DNA of 64,000 bases from Anaerolineales bacterium (GCA_015075405.1 JABTUK010000001.1:1240001-1304000); one strand, 5' to 3'; shown: positions 33,757-42,786, counted from the stretch's first letter. Notes: generated by a model from the sequence alone, not told the origin. Numbers and translations: made by a program.

Positions 33757-35019
33757 ATGACTGGAAAACTTAACCGAGGCGTCGCTATTGTGGGGGCAGG
33801 CATGACCCAGTTTGGCGCCTTCCCCGGCAAAGCGACCCGTGATTTATTTGTCGAAGCATTTCGTGAGATGTCTGAGTCGGTTGACAAGGGGTTTGACCCC
33901 AACCAGATTGAGGCGGTTTATATTGGCAACTACAGCAGCGATCTGTTTGAAGGCCAGGGGCACACCGCCCCTTTTATGACCGATCACGTCGGCCTGACCC
34001 CGCGCCCGGCCACCCGCTGTGAAGATGCCTGCGCCAGCGGCAGCGCTGCTTTGCGCAGCGGCTTGTTGGCCATCGCTTCCGGTATGTATGATATGGTTTT
34101 GGTGGGCGGGATTGAAAAAATGACCGATTTGCCCACCGAGCGCGTGACCGATACCCTGGCCACCGCCTCGGATGCGCTGTATGATGTTCCGGCGGGCTTT
34201 ACCTTCCCCGGCCTGTACGCTTCAATCGCCACAGCCTATATGGATCGCTATGGGGCTACCCCAGAGTCATTTATGAAAGTGGGCCTCAAAAACCATAACC
34301 ATGGCTCGCTCAACCCCAAAGCCCAATTTGGGCAGACGATTGCCAGCATTATGGAGCGCCAAAAGAAAAGCGCCGAAAAGAAAGGCCGCCCTATCCCCAC
34401 CTGGGCCGATGAGATGGAATTTCTCCACGACGACCGAGCAAACTTGGTTATTGCCTGGCCCATGCGCCTGTACGACTGCTCCCCGGTTTCCGATGGCGCG
34501 GCCGCTATCCTGCTGGTAGCCGAAGATTTGGCTAAGAATTTTTCCGACAACCCCATTTATATCATCGGTTCCGGCCAGGCCAGCGAGGCAACTCTGCGCT
34601 ATCGCTCTGATTTAACCACGCTTAGTTCGGTTCGGATTGCCGCGCAAAAAGCTTATGAGATGGCCGGAGTGAAACCCGCAGACATCAAAGTGACCGAAGT
34701 TCACGACTGCTTCACCATCGCCGAGATTATCGCCACCGAAGACCTGGGCTTCTTCAAGCCCGGCCAGGGCTACGAAGCGGCCGAGGAAGGCGTTACTTCT
34801 CGCTTAGGCCCGCGCCCCATTAACAGTTCGGGCGGGCTTAAATCCAAAGGACACCCGGTTGGCGCATCGGGCGCGGGACAGGTAGTTGAGATCTGGAAGC
34901 AACTGCGGGGCGAAGCCGGGGAACGACAACTGCCCGGCGACAACCTCAACCTGGGTTTAACCCATAATGTCGGCGGCACCGGCGAAACGGCCATTATCCA
35001 CATTTACGAGAGGAGATAA
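33757..35019 (+). CDS. Thiolase-family protein (SCP-x/acetyl-CoA acetyltransferase-like)
   Basis: This is a 420-residue protein. Thiolases condense two acyl-CoA molecules or cleave 3-ketoacyl-CoA. It has the nucleophile Cys in CEDACASGSAA (~90), HDCFTIAEI near residue ~310, and the GHPVGASGAG signature near ~370. The overall pattern (MTGKLNRGVAIVGAGMTQFG) is that of the sterol-carrier-protein-like thiolases that pair with a DUF35 protein. The next gene, 3 nt away, is such a partner. It could supply acetoacetyl-CoA for PHA synthesis (inference). AAGGAGGTAC precedes the ATG. Confidence 0.87.
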   Translation: MTGKLNRGVAIVGAGMTQFGAFPGKATRDLFVEAFREMSESVDKGFDPNQIEAVYIGNYSSDLFEGQGHTAPFMTDHVGLTPRPATRCEDACASGSAALRSGLLAIASGMYDMVLVGGIEKMTDLPTERVTDTLATASDALYDVPAGFTFPGLYASIATAYMDRYGATPESFMKVGLKNHNHGSLNPKAQFGQTIASIMERQKKSAEKKGRPIPTWADEMEFLHDDRANLVIAWPMRLYDCSPVSDGAAAILLVAEDLAKNFSDNPIYIIGSGQASEATLRYRSDLTTLSSVRIAAQKAYEMAGVKPADIKVTEVHDCFTIAEIIATEDLGFFKPGQGYEAAEEGVTSRLGPRPINSSGGLKSKGHPVGASGAGQVVEIWKQLRGEAGERQLPGDNLNLGLTHNVGGTGETAIIHIYERR

Positions 35020-35022
35020 CCC

Positions 35023-35448
35023 ATGGCAGAAAATGTTGCCCCTCCCTTTACTGCGGCTGAGTTTAATCAATACCTGGCTCAGCATAAATTGGTCGGCTCC
35101 CGTAGCCTGACCAGCAACAAACTCTATGTGCCGCCGCGCCCGATGTGCCCGGCCACCCACACCTACGATATGGAATTGGTTGAACTATCCGGCAAGGGCA
35201 AGCTGGTCGCCTTTACGGTGATTACCATCGCCCCCACTCTAATGATCGAAGCCGGTTACAATCGCAACAATCCTTACTGCGCCGGAATAGTCGAATTGGA
35301 TGAGGGACCCAAAGTGAGCGCCCAAATTATTGGTGTGGATGTGGCTCATCCAGAAACCATTAAAATTGGCGCCCCGGTAAAAGTGGCCTATGTCGAGCGC
35401 GGCCAGGATGATAAGCGTCGCACCTACCTGGCTTTTGAGCCGGCCTGA
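35023..35448 (+). CDS. DUF35-type OB-fold protein, thiolase partner
   Basis: This is a 141-residue protein. Family members have an N-terminal zinc ribbon and a C-terminal OB fold and bind the thiolase or HMG-CoA synthase encoded next to them. The OB part is clear (GKLVAFTVITIAPTL, YCAGIVELDEGPKVSAQIIG). The zinc ribbon seems degenerate: only one cysteine is seen in the expected place (PRPMCPATH) instead of paired CxxC motifs, so zinc is probably not bound. It is almost certainly cotranscribed with the thiolase, from which it is separated by 3 nt. Confidence 0.75.
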   Translation: MAENVAPPFTAAEFNQYLAQHKLVGSRSLTSNKLYVPPRPMCPATHTYDMELVELSGKGKLVAFTVITIAPTLMIEAGYNRNNPYCAGIVELDEGPKVSAQIIGVDVAHPETIKIGAPVKVAYVERGQDDKRRTYLAFEPA

Positions 35449-35554
35449 TAACCGTTGAGGCATTTCGAGATTATTGCTGTAAGCAGCAACTTGAGTTAAA
35501 CTAATGGGACGAGAGCATTCGGAAACTCCAGAGGTAGCCTTGTCAGTGGCGCTC

Positions 35555-35656
35555 GTCCGGCGATGAAGTCGCCGGACTATATAACAGCGCCCGATTAATC
35601 GGGCTAAAGCCGGGTTAACCCGGCGCGGTTCTCTAGCCCTGGCATTCATGCCGGGG
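35555..35656. repeat. Cluster of four short perfect or near-perfect hairpins
   Basis: Palindromes lie at 35555-35577 (GTCCGGCGA stem), 35589-35604 (GCCCGATTAATCGGGC), 35609-35624 (GCCGGGTTAACCCGGC) and 35637-35656 (near-perfect). They follow one another within 100 nt of the 330-nt gap between the DUF35 gene and malate synthase. No ORF. It may be an REP-like element or a structured RNA. Confidence 0.65.
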
Positions 35657-35714
35657 CGGGCCAGTCAGACGAATTAGTTTCCGAACGTTTTCGGGACGAC
35701 ATTGACGATGAAAA

Positions 35715-35746
35715 GTGGAGTCAACAGCTTAAGCTGTTGACTCCAC
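35715..35746. repeat. 32-bp perfect palindrome before aceB
   Basis: GTGGAGTCAACAGCTT and its exact reverse complement abut without a loop at 35715-35746. It lies 33 nt upstream of the malate synthase ATG. It may be an operator-like site or a terminator-type structure for the preceding operon. Confidence 0.75.
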
Positions 35747-35779
35747 CGACTATTCATAAAAATCAGGAGACAGAGCGCA

Positions 35780-37354
35780 ATGCAAAATCTACCCAAGGGA
35801 GTTCAGATTCTAGGGCCAGAGTTGCCCGCATTTGCCCAGGTGCTCACCCCGGAGGCGCTGGCCTTTGTCGCCAAGCTTCACCGCCATTTCAACCCAACCC
35901 GAGAAAGACTGCTGCAACGGCGAGCTGAGCGCCAGCTTGAACTTGACGCCGGCAAGTTGCCGGATTTTCTGCCCAACAGTGCGGCCAGAGGCGACTGGCA
36001 GGTTGCGCCTGCGCCACCCGATTTGCAAAAACGCTGGGTGGAAATCACCGGCCCCACCGAGCGCAAAATGATGGTCAACGCGCTCAACTCCGGGGCCAGC
36101 GTTTTTATGGCCGATTGTGAAGATGCCCTTTCCCCCACCTGGGCTAACGCTGTCGAGGGCCAGCTTAATCTGATTAACGCTGTCCGGCGGCAAATTGATT
36201 TTGTTAGCCCCGAAGGCAAGGCTTACAAGCTCAACGATAAAGTGGCGACGCTCCTGGTGCGCCCGCGTGGCTGGCACCTCACCGAGAAAAATGTATTGGT
36301 AGATGACCAGCCCATCTCGGCCAGCCTGTTTGATTTTGGATTGTATTTTTTCCACAATGCCCACGAACTGCTTAAGCGTGGCAGCGGCCCTTACTTTTAT
36401 TTACCCAAGTTAGAAAGCCACCTGGAAGCGCGGCTGTGGAACGAGGTTTTCAACCTGGCCCAGGACGAATTATCGGTTCCGCGTGGAACTATTCGGGCCA
36501 CCGTGCTCATCGAAACAATCATGGCCGCCTTTGAGATGGAAGAAATTCTGTACGAATTGCGCGACCACATGTCGGGCCTCAATGCCGGCCGCTGGGATTA
36601 CATTTTCAGTGTTATCAAAAAGTTTAGCCGCCGGGCCGAATTTATGCTGCCCGACCGCGCCCAGGTCACGATGACCGTACCCTTTATGCGGCCCTACACC
36701 GAACTGCTGGTCAAAACTTGTCACAAGCACGGCGCCCACGCCATCGGCGGGATGGCCGCTTTTATCCCCAGCCGGCGCGACCCTGAAGTTAATGAGCGGG
36801 CGTTGGCTAAAGTGCGCGAGGACAAAGAGCGCGAGTCGAGCGACGGCTTTGATGGTACCTGGGTGGCTCACCCCGACCTGGTTCCCGTAGCCTGGGAGAT
36901 TTTTGAGCGTAAGTTGGGCGATAAGCCGCACCAGAAAGAGCGCCTGCGCCAGGATGTTCAGATAGCCGCCAAAGATTTGGTCAATATTCAAGTGCCCGGC
37001 GGCCAGATTACCGAAGCCGGAATACGTTTGAATGTGAATGTGGCCTTGCAGTACATCAATTCGTGGTTGGACGGTAACGGCGCGGCAGCTATTTACAATT
37101 TGATGGAAGATACCGCCACCGCCGAAATCTCTCGCGCCCAACTGTGGCAGTGGCTTTGCCACGGGGCCAAGCTGGATGATGGCCGAGTATTTACCAAAGC
37201 CATGTATGAACAAATCCGCACCGAAGAACTGGCCAAGCTGGGCGGGGCTGGTACCGCTCACTACGGTGAAGCCGTCGCAATTTTAGACGAACTAGTGCTG
37301 AATGATAACTTTATCGAGTTTTTAACCTTTGTGGCGTACCCTTATTTAAGTTAA
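35780..37354 (+). CDS. aceB: Malate synthase A (glyoxylate bypass)
   Basis: This is a 524-residue protein that condenses glyoxylate with acetyl-CoA. Recognisable blocks are [72 protein letters not shown] and [12 protein letters not shown]. The length agrees with the A-type enzyme. There is no isocitrate lyase gene beside it. CAGGAG lies 11 nt before the ATG, and a terminator with a T-tract follows. Its place after the PHA operon fits acetate or PHA-derived acetyl-CoA use, which is inference. Confidence 0.95.
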   Translation: MQNLPKGVQILGPELPAFAQVLTPEALAFVAKLHRHFNPTRERLLQRRAERQLELDAGKLPDFLPNSAARGDWQVAPAPPDLQKRWVEITGPTERKMMVNALNSGASVFMADCEDALSPTWANAVEGQLNLINAVRRQIDFVSPEGKAYKLNDKVATLLVRPRGWHLTEKNVLVDDQPISASLFDFGLYFFHNAHELLKRGSGPYFYLPKLESHLEARLWNEVFNLAQDELSVPRGTIRATVLIETIMAAFEMEEILYELRDHMSGLNAGRWDYIFSVIKKFSRRAEFMLPDRAQVTMTVPFMRPYTELLVKTCHKHGAHAIGGMAAFIPSRRDPEVNERALAKVREDKERESSDGFDGTWVAHPDLVPVAWEIFERKLGDKPHQKERLRQDVQIAAKDLVNIQVPGGQITEAGIRLNVNVALQYINSWLDGNGAAAIYNLMEDTATAEISRAQLWQWLCHGAKLDDGRVFTKAMYEQIRTEELAKLGGAGTAHYGEAVAILDELVLNDNFIEFLTFVAYPYLS

Positions 37355-37375
37355 AACCTTTTGCCACAGATAAGA

Positions 37376-37399
37376 AGCCTGGCTTCGGTCAGGCTTTTT
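37376..37399 (+). terminator. Intrinsic terminator after aceB
   Basis: AGCCTG pairs with CAGGCT around GCTTCGGT (37376-37395), followed by TTTT and G-TTTT. It lies 22 nt after the aceB stop. Confidence 0.8.
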
Positions 37400-37443
37400 G
37401 TTTTGTCTGAGGTAAACAAAAAAGGGTTGCAAAAAATCGCCTG

Positions 37444-37472
37444 TTGACAAATCCCCCAACCTGTGCTAAGAT
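37444..37472 (+). promoter_or_regulatory. Sigma-70 promoter for the ATP-grasp operon
   Basis: TTGACA (37444-37449), 17 nt, TAAGAT (37467-37472). A start near 37479 would give a 110-nt leader that contains a terminator-like hairpin before the first gene. Confidence 0.8.
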
Positions 37473-37510
37473 TGCGCCCCAATACGATATAACCCTTTTT
37501 GAGCCGCGAT

Positions 37511-37554
37511 GCTCCCGACCGCAAACTCCTCATTTGGCGGTGGGAGCTTTTTTT
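37511..37554 (+). promoter_or_regulatory. Terminator-like hairpin in the leader of the ATP-grasp operon
   Basis: GCTCCCGACCGC (37511-37522) pairs with GCGGTGGGAGC (37537-37547) with one bulge. Seven T follow. It lies between the promoter and the ATG at 37590, with no gene before it, so it looks like an attenuator or the expression platform of an unknown leader RNA. Confidence 0.6.
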
Positions 37555-37589
37555 ATTGGCCTTCTTCCTTGAGGACAGGGAGACAAACC

Positions 37590-39062
37590 ATGATCGAAAC
37601 CATAAAATCATCCACTCGCTTGATGTTCCACCCTCCTTTTACCCATTACGAACTTGATGTGGCCTATGACGAACTGTTTTATCCCACCGGCCAGCCGCGC
37701 CCGCATTATCACGCCTTGTATCAACGGCTGTTGGAACTGCCTGCTGAGGAGTTGCAGCGCCGCCAACAGGCCGCCGATTTGTCCTTTCTCCATCAAGGTA
37801 TCACCTTTACCGTGTATGGCCGCGAAGAGGGCACCGAGCGAATCATTCCCCATGACCTGCTGCCGCGCATTCTCACCGGCGCAGAGTGGGCCGACATCGA
37901 GCGTGGGCTAAGCCAACGCATCACCGCGCTCAATATGTTTTTGCAAGACATTTATCACGAGGGCCGCATCCTGGCCGACGGGGTTGTGCCGCGAGATCTA
38001 ATTTATAGCTGTCGCCACTACCGGCGCGAAATGCGCGGGTTGCGCGTGCCGCGCGGCATTTATATCTCCGTGGTCGGCACTGATTTGGTGCGTCTGGCCG
38101 ATGGCAGTTTTGCGGTATTGGAGGATAATCTGCGCGTGCCCAGCGGCGTGTCTTACATGCTGGCTAACCGCCAGGTGATGAAGCGGGTCTTTCCCCACCT
38201 GTTTAGCAACTACGGCGTGCGCCCCTTGGATCACTACGGCCAGGCTTTACTGGCCACGCTGCGGGCGCTGGCCCCCGGCCATCCTGACCCGACCATTGTG
38301 CTGCTGACGCCCGGAGTCTACAATTCTGCTTACTACGAGCACACGTTTTTGGCCCGGCAGATGGGAATTGAACTGGTAGAGGGGCGCGATTTGCTCATCC
38401 ACGATAACGTGGTTTACATGCGCACCACCGCCGGTTTGCAGCGCGTTGATGTGATCTATCGCCGGGTTGACGATGATTTTCTGGACCCGCTGGTTTTCCG
38501 GCCCGACTCCGCCTTGGGGGTCGCCGGACTGTTCAACGCCTACCGGGCCGGCAATGTCGCTCTGGCCAATGCCATCGGCACCGGAATTGCCGATGATAAG
38601 GCTGTCTATGCCTATGTGCCGGCCATCATTCGTTATTATCTGGCTGAAGAACCCATTCTGCCCAATGTGAATACCTATTTGTTAAGCGAAGAGCAGCAGC
38701 GGCAGTATGTATTGGAGCATCTGGACGAATTGGTGGTCAAAGCGGTGGGCGAATCGGGTGGATACGGCATGCTAATTGGCCCGCACAGCACTGCGGTCGA
38801 GCGCGAGGAGTTTCGCCAGCGCATCCTGGCCCAGCCGCGCAACTATATTGCCCAACCCACCCTGGCCCTGTCCCGCGCCCCCAGTTTTATTGACAACCGG
38901 GTTGAAGCTCGCCACGTGGACCTGCGACCCTACATTTTGTACGGTGAACAGGTGACCATTGTGCCGGGCGGCCTGACCCGCGTCGCTCTCCGGCGCGGTT
39001 CCCTGGTGGTTAACTCCTCCCAGGGTGGCGGGAGTAAAGATACGTGGGTGTTGTATGAGTAA
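37590..39062 (+). CDS. Circularly permuted ATP-grasp type 2 protein
   Basis: This is a 490-residue protein. The family is a circularly permuted ATP-grasp ligase, often encoded with an alpha-E protein and a transglutaminase, and proposed to make amide or peptide bonds on an unknown substrate. Visible blocks are [53 protein letters not shown]-like [31 protein letters not shown] and the C-terminal [20 protein letters not shown]. The ATG at 37590 is preceded by GGGAG ~7 nt upstream; a frame from 37509 crosses the leader hairpin and is not used. Confidence 0.88.
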   Translation: MIETIKSSTRLMFHPPFTHYELDVAYDELFYPTGQPRPHYHALYQRLLELPAEELQRRQQAADLSFLHQGITFTVYGREEGTERIIPHDLLPRILTGAEWADIERGLSQRITALNMFLQDIYHEGRILADGVVPRDLIYSCRHYRREMRGLRVPRGIYISVVGTDLVRLADGSFAVLEDNLRVPSGVSYMLANRQVMKRVFPHLFSNYGVRPLDHYGQALLATLRALAPGHPDPTIVLLTPGVYNSAYYEHTFLARQMGIELVEGRDLLIHDNVVYMRTTAGLQRVDVIYRRVDDDFLDPLVFRPDSALGVAGLFNAYRAGNVALANAIGTGIADDKAVYAYVPAIIRYYLAEEPILPNVNTYLLSEEQQRQYVLEHLDELVVKAVGESGGYGMLIGPHSTAVEREEFRQRILAQPRNYIAQPTLALSRAPSFIDNRVEARHVDLRPYILYGEQVTIVPGGLTRVALRRGSLVVNSSQGGGSKDTWVLYE

Positions 39063-39095
39063 AATAATGATTGTCTGCGCAAAAATTAAAGGAGA

Positions 39096-39154
39096 GTGGT
39101 GCGTAGTGCGTGGTACGTATTTGATTAATCTACGCACCACGTACCACGCACCAC
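39096..39154. repeat. Heptanucleotide hairpin between the ATP-grasp and alpha-E genes
   Basis: GTGGTGC, GTAGTGC and GTGGTAC follow every 7 nt (39096-39116). Complementary units (39131-39154) make an imperfect 24-bp stem with three mismatches around an 11-nt loop. It stands 12 nt before the ATG of the next gene and probably affects its translation or message stability. Confidence 0.8.
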
Positions 39155-39166
39155 GTTAGAGGAACC

Positions 39167-40138
39167 ATGCTGTCACGAGTTGCTGACCATTTATACTGGA
39201 TGAGCCGCTACCTGGAGCGGGCCGAACATACGGCTCGTTTGATTGGAGTCCACCTGGACCTGATGCTCGATCAGACCCCGGCAACGGCTGCCTCGCGTCG
39301 AGAACGCCTGGCCGCCAGCCTGGCTACGCCCTTGCCGCCGGAAAGTTTGCAAGATGATTACAGCATGACCCAGGCATTGACCTTTAGCCCGGCTAACAAA
39401 TCCTCCATTGTGGCCTGTGTTGCCGCTGCCCGCGAGAACGCGCAGAACGTGCGCGAGCGGATCAGTTCAGAAATGTGGGAGCAGATCAATCAGCTTTATC
39501 TCTCGCTCAAACAGGCCAATCCCGAAAAGATCTGGCGGACAGAACCGCATCGCTTTTTCCGGTCGGTCAAAGAAGGCGCGCATTTGTTTCAGGGGTTGAC
39601 CGACTCGACTATGAATCACGGGGAGGGCTGGCATTTTATCCAGGTGGGCCGCTTTATCGAGCGGGCCGGCGCCACTGCCGCTTTGCTGGACGTTCATTAC
39701 AACGCTTTTAGCCAGCCCCTGCAGAATCTCAGCCTGCCCGATGACTATCTGGAGTGGATTGGCCTGTTGCGAAGTTGCACCGCCTTTGAAGCCTACTGCA
39801 AAGTCTACACCGCCGATTTTCAGCCCCAGGCTATTGCCGAGTTTTTGCTGCTCAACCACGAGTTTCCACATTCCGTTTATTTTGCGGTCAATGAAATACA
39901 GACCGCCCTGCACGGCATCGCCGAGGCAACCGAGACACGCAAACTGGGCCGGGTCTATCGGCTGGTGGGCCGGCTGCGGGCCTCGTTTGATTTTGACCAG
40001 ATTGACGACATCATGGCCGCCGGCCTGCACCTCTATTTGCAGGACATCCAGAGCCAATGCCGCCAGATTCACGAGGCGTTGTATCAAACTTACATTACCT
40101 ACCCCATCGAGGCGGCCCTGGCTGCCGAGGGACGCTAA
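39167..40138 (+). CDS. Alpha-E domain protein
   Basis: This is a 323-residue all-helical protein. The start MLSRVADHLYWMSRYLERAE is the signature of the alpha-E (DUF403) family. Further blocks are ARENAQNVRERIS, GWHFIQVGRFIERA and NHEFPHSVYFAVNEI. It is always encoded with the ATP-grasp and transglutaminase genes in this type of cluster, and its biochemical role is unknown; it may be a scaffold or substrate-binding partner. It is followed by the transglutaminase after a repeat hairpin. Confidence 0.9.
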   Translation: MLSRVADHLYWMSRYLERAEHTARLIGVHLDLMLDQTPATAASRRERLAASLATPLPPESLQDDYSMTQALTFSPANKSSIVACVAAARENAQNVRERISSEMWEQINQLYLSLKQANPEKIWRTEPHRFFRSVKEGAHLFQGLTDSTMNHGEGWHFIQVGRFIERAGATAALLDVHYNAFSQPLQNLSLPDDYLEWIGLLRSCTAFEAYCKVYTADFQPQAIAEFLLLNHEFPHSVYFAVNEIQTALHGIAEATETRKLGRVYRLVGRLRASFDFDQIDDIMAAGLHLYLQDIQSQCRQIHEALYQTYITYPIEAALAAEGR

Positions 40139-40173
40139 TGAGCTTTGACTGCAAGCAAAATTCGGTTGTGTAT

Positions 40174-40241
40174 CTGGAGGACTGGAGGATTGGAAGGGTG
40201 GGGGTCTCTTTATCCAACCTTCCAGCCCTCCATCCTTCCAG
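40174..40241. repeat. 8-nt-period hairpin between alpha-E and transglutaminase genes
   Basis: CTGGAGGA, CTGGAGGA and TTGGAAGG recur every 8 nt from 40174. A complementary block (CCAACCTTCCAG and CCCTCCATCCTTCCAG, 40213-40241) forms an imperfect stem. It has the same design as the heptamer hairpins. Confidence 0.75.
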
Positions 40242-40289
40242 GCTAATTACCGATTTTGAAAATCAAATTTTATGAGGATTATCGCCGCC

Positions 40290-41273
40290 ATGTATTACTC
40301 TATCCGCCACATCACCCGCTTTCGTTACAGCGCATCAATCCATGAAAGTGTGATGGAGTTACGCATGCAGCCCCGCGACGAGGGCCGCCAGCGCCGCCAT
40401 TCCTTTGATCTGGCCATTAATCCGCGCGCGCAGGTGATGCAGTATCGGGATTATTTGGGCAACACGGTTCATCATTTTGATATTCCCGGCCAGCACACCC
40501 AATTGATTATCACCGCTCAGGCCATGGTCGAGCTGTCTCCGCCGCCGCCTTTGCCCGACGCCCTGGGAGCAGATGCCTGGGAGGCGCTGGACCAATTGGC
40601 GCAGCAGGGCGATTACTGGGAAATGTTAGCGCCGAGTCACTTTGCCCGACCCACCGGCTTGCTGGCCGATCTGTCCGCCGAATTAAACCTCCAGCGTGAG
40701 GCCGACCCTCTGACGACCCTGCGCCGCCTCAACACCGCTCTGCACGACGCCTTTGATTACAAGCCCAACGGGACCAAAGTGGACTCGCCCATTGACGAAT
40801 CGCTGCAAAAACGGCAGGGGGTGTGCCAGGATTTCGCCCATATCATGACCGCCCTGGTGCGGCAAATGGGGATTCCCTGCCGTTACATCAGCGGCTATTT
40901 GTTTCACCGGCGAGAAGATCACGACCGCTCGGAGGCCGATGCCACCCATGCTTGGGTCGAGGCGCTGCTGCCGGAACTTGGCTGGATTGGCTTTGACCCA
41001 ACCAACAATCTCATCGCCGGCGACCGCCATATCCGGGTGGCGATTGGGCGCGATTACGCCGACGTGCCGCCGACGCGAGGTGTTTTCAAGGGAGACGCCC
41101 GCAGCGAACTCAGCGTGGCCGTGCAAGTCCGCCCGGCTGATGAAGCCGCCGTCAATAAACTTTCATTGGCAGAACCAGAACTGCCGCCCCTCACCTGGCT
41201 CCAGGCCGAGGTCGAGGCTGAGACCGAGGTTGATTTCCTCCGGCAGCAGCAGCAACAACAGCAGCAGCAATAG
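40290..41273 (+). CDS. Transglutaminase-like protease/ligase with a C-terminal poly-Gln tail
   Basis: This is a 327-residue protein. The N-terminal ~85 residues are the beta-rich domain that precedes this type of transglutaminase core (YYSIRHITRFRYSASIHESV). The catalytic triad is Cys in RQGVCQDFAH, His in DATHAWVEA and Asp in GFDPTNN. The end is DFLR followed by nine Gln, from CAG/CAA codons. The longer start at 40272 has no ribosome-binding site, so 40290 is used, without strong support for either. It is the third gene of the ATP-grasp, alpha-E, transglutaminase trio. Confidence 0.85.
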   Translation: MYYSIRHITRFRYSASIHESVMELRMQPRDEGRQRRHSFDLAINPRAQVMQYRDYLGNTVHHFDIPGQHTQLIITAQAMVELSPPPPLPDALGADAWEALDQLAQQGDYWEMLAPSHFARPTGLLADLSAELNLQREADPLTTLRRLNTALHDAFDYKPNGTKVDSPIDESLQKRQGVCQDFAHIMTALVRQMGIPCRYISGYLFHRREDHDRSEADATHAWVEALLPELGWIGFDPTNNLIAGDRHIRVAIGRDYADVPPTRGVFKGDARSELSVAVQVRPADEAAVNKLSLAEPELPPLTWLQAEVEAETEVDFLRQQQQQQQQQ

Positions 41274-41286
41274 TAATGAAGCAAAA

Positions 41287-41320
41287 AAAGAGTCTCTCCC
41301 GATGGGGAGAGGCTCTTTTT
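41287..41320 (+). terminator. Intrinsic terminator of the ATP-grasp operon
   Basis: AAAGAGTCTCTCCC pairs with GGGAGAGGCTCTTT around GATG, with TTTTT at the end. It lies 14 nt after the transglutaminase stop. Confidence 0.85.
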
Positions 41321-41354
41321 AGTTTGACATAAACTCTTTTTGTCGGTATGCTAG

Positions 41355-41507
41355 TTATATGCCCAATCTGATTTGCTGCGGCCCAATGCGCTCACTACAA
41401 GTATCAGGCGGCAGCAAGGCCACAATTTGCTTCCGCAGCCGAGATTTGCCGCCGACCCATTTGATGGGGCTGTTGATCATAGGGTATTCGCCGTTTTTAG
41501 TAGTCAT
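41355..41507 (-). pseudogene. 50-codon N-terminal remnant of a Dam-like (D12) DNA adenine methyltransferase
   Basis: An ATG at 41507 opens a 50-codon frame. Residues 10-37 read MINSPIKWVGGKSRLRKQIV and continue ALLPPDT, the N-terminal motif X region of D12-class adenine methyltransferases (PIKW-GGK-R). The expected EPFGG motif that follows is absent; the frame goes into CSERIGPQQ and stops. It is shorter than any functional enzyme and differs from the intact D12 gene at 43438, so it derives from another methyltransferase gene. It marks the edge of a decaying restriction locus. Confidence 0.75.
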
Positions 41508-41568
41508 ATGAAGTCCCTCATTTAGTTACGTTCCTGAATTTAAAGTACAATGACAAAGAGCAGTCCTA

Positions 41569-42780
41569 ATGTCTACTTCCTTAAGAATTCACGGGGACAA
41601 CATCATCGAGTGTGAGCGAATGCTATTTCTGATTGCCAACTCATTTTCTGCTACCGTACAGCGAGTCATTAGTTCTCCATATTTACCCCGGTTTGAAATC
41701 AGAGATGAAAGCGGACTGTTATTTACAATTGAATTGCTCGCAGGACATGGACGTTGGAATATTAACCTTCAAGAAATCTTGCAGTCTTACGGCGCACCAT
41801 TGCGTGAGGCAACAGATGCTATCGTAACGCGAATTTTACCAGACGAACAGCAAGAAGAAATTCTGTTAGCCTGTGAATTTTCTAGTGCGCTTCCGGCTGG
41901 CAATAATGCCTGGCAACGCAATGGTCGGGCGTTAACTTGTGCGGCTGTGGGTATTCCCTATCTTTATTTTGCCGAGATAGGGGGAGTTGAACTAGACGAG
42001 AATCGTGTCATCAAAGCGCCCCGTTTCCCCAATCCTATTATCCCGTTTTCATATCTGACTGCCAGTAAACTGTTTAGGGTTGTATGCCTCCCGATCTATT
42101 CAGCCAGTCCCTCAAGCTTGAAGACAATTCGTCTGAGATTTGATCAGGTGTTTGGTTTAGAAGAGGGCCAAAGATTGGTGAAATGTATTTTGGGAAACAC
42201 CTTGATAGATGACTCTTACGAAAAGTTGACTCAAAAAGCCTTAACTATCATCGAAATATTATCCGAGCAACGGCAGAGAATTGATACCTTAAGGCAGAAA
42301 CAATGGGCCGAGTTCTTGAACTTGGAAACATCAGGTCAGAAAGCAATTTGGTTAGAACAAAATCAGGTAAAGTGGTCAAAGAAAGGAGCGGATAAAGTTG
42401 TCATAACTCAAACTTTTAAACGCCTCAGCCGACTTTTTCAAGAAGTAGGCTGTCTTTCTATTGGGGCCAAAGATATTCCTCTTTGTTTAATTCCACCTCA
42501 ACAATGCCAGAAATTAGCAGAGGGCCTAATGGCTCTCTACGGTAGCTCAATATCAGCAGAATTTATCAAATGGATTGCTTCACTGAACTTGCCTCTCATC
42601 GTGATTTGGATTACCGGATTTAAACCCCGAGGGGATGACTCTCGACCTGATAGGAGGCTTGTGCCGCTGGCGCGAATGTTATTTGGCAATGAAGTAAATA
42701 TTCTTTCTGTGGTTTATGGTCCGGCAAAGGCAGGGATGTGGACAATGTTGCAAAACTCTCCTCAATTACTCATCAGGTAG
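41569..42780 (+). CDS. N-terminal part of a restriction endonuclease interrupted by TAG
   Basis: This encodes 403 residues of a mixed alpha/beta protein ending at TAG (42778-42780). The next open frame continues without a shift (AAT GGT TTG TGG...). I see no known motif in this half; it may be the target-recognition part. The whole would be a ~660-residue protein. It is flanked by methyltransferase genes, so a restriction enzyme is likely. It looks like a recent nonsense mutation, because the rest of the frame is undamaged. Base composition is more AT-rich than in neighbouring housekeeping genes. The ATG at 41569 has no clear ribosome-binding site. Confidence 0.65.
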   Translation: MSTSLRIHGDNIIECERMLFLIANSFSATVQRVISSPYLPRFEIRDESGLLFTIELLAGHGRWNINLQEILQSYGAPLREATDAIVTRILPDEQQEEILLACEFSSALPAGNNAWQRNGRALTCAAVGIPYLYFAEIGGVELDENRVIKAPRFPNPIIPFSYLTASKLFRVVCLPIYSASPSSLKTIRLRFDQVFGLEEGQRLVKCILGNTLIDDSYEKLTQKALTIIEILSEQRQRIDTLRQKQWAEFLNLETSGQKAIWLEQNQVKWSKKGADKVVITQTFKRLSRLFQEVGCLSIGAKDIPLCLIPPQQCQKLAEGLMALYGSSISAEFIKWIASLNLPLIVIWITGFKPRGDDSRPDRRLVPLARMLFGNEVNILSVVYGPAKAGMWTMLQNSPQLLIR

Positions 42781-42786
42781 AATGGT

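Noticed and set aside
42778-42780. TAG as pyrrolysine or recoded sense codon
   Set aside because: No other gene in the window depends on TAG read-through and there is no pyl gene. A nonsense mutation is simpler.
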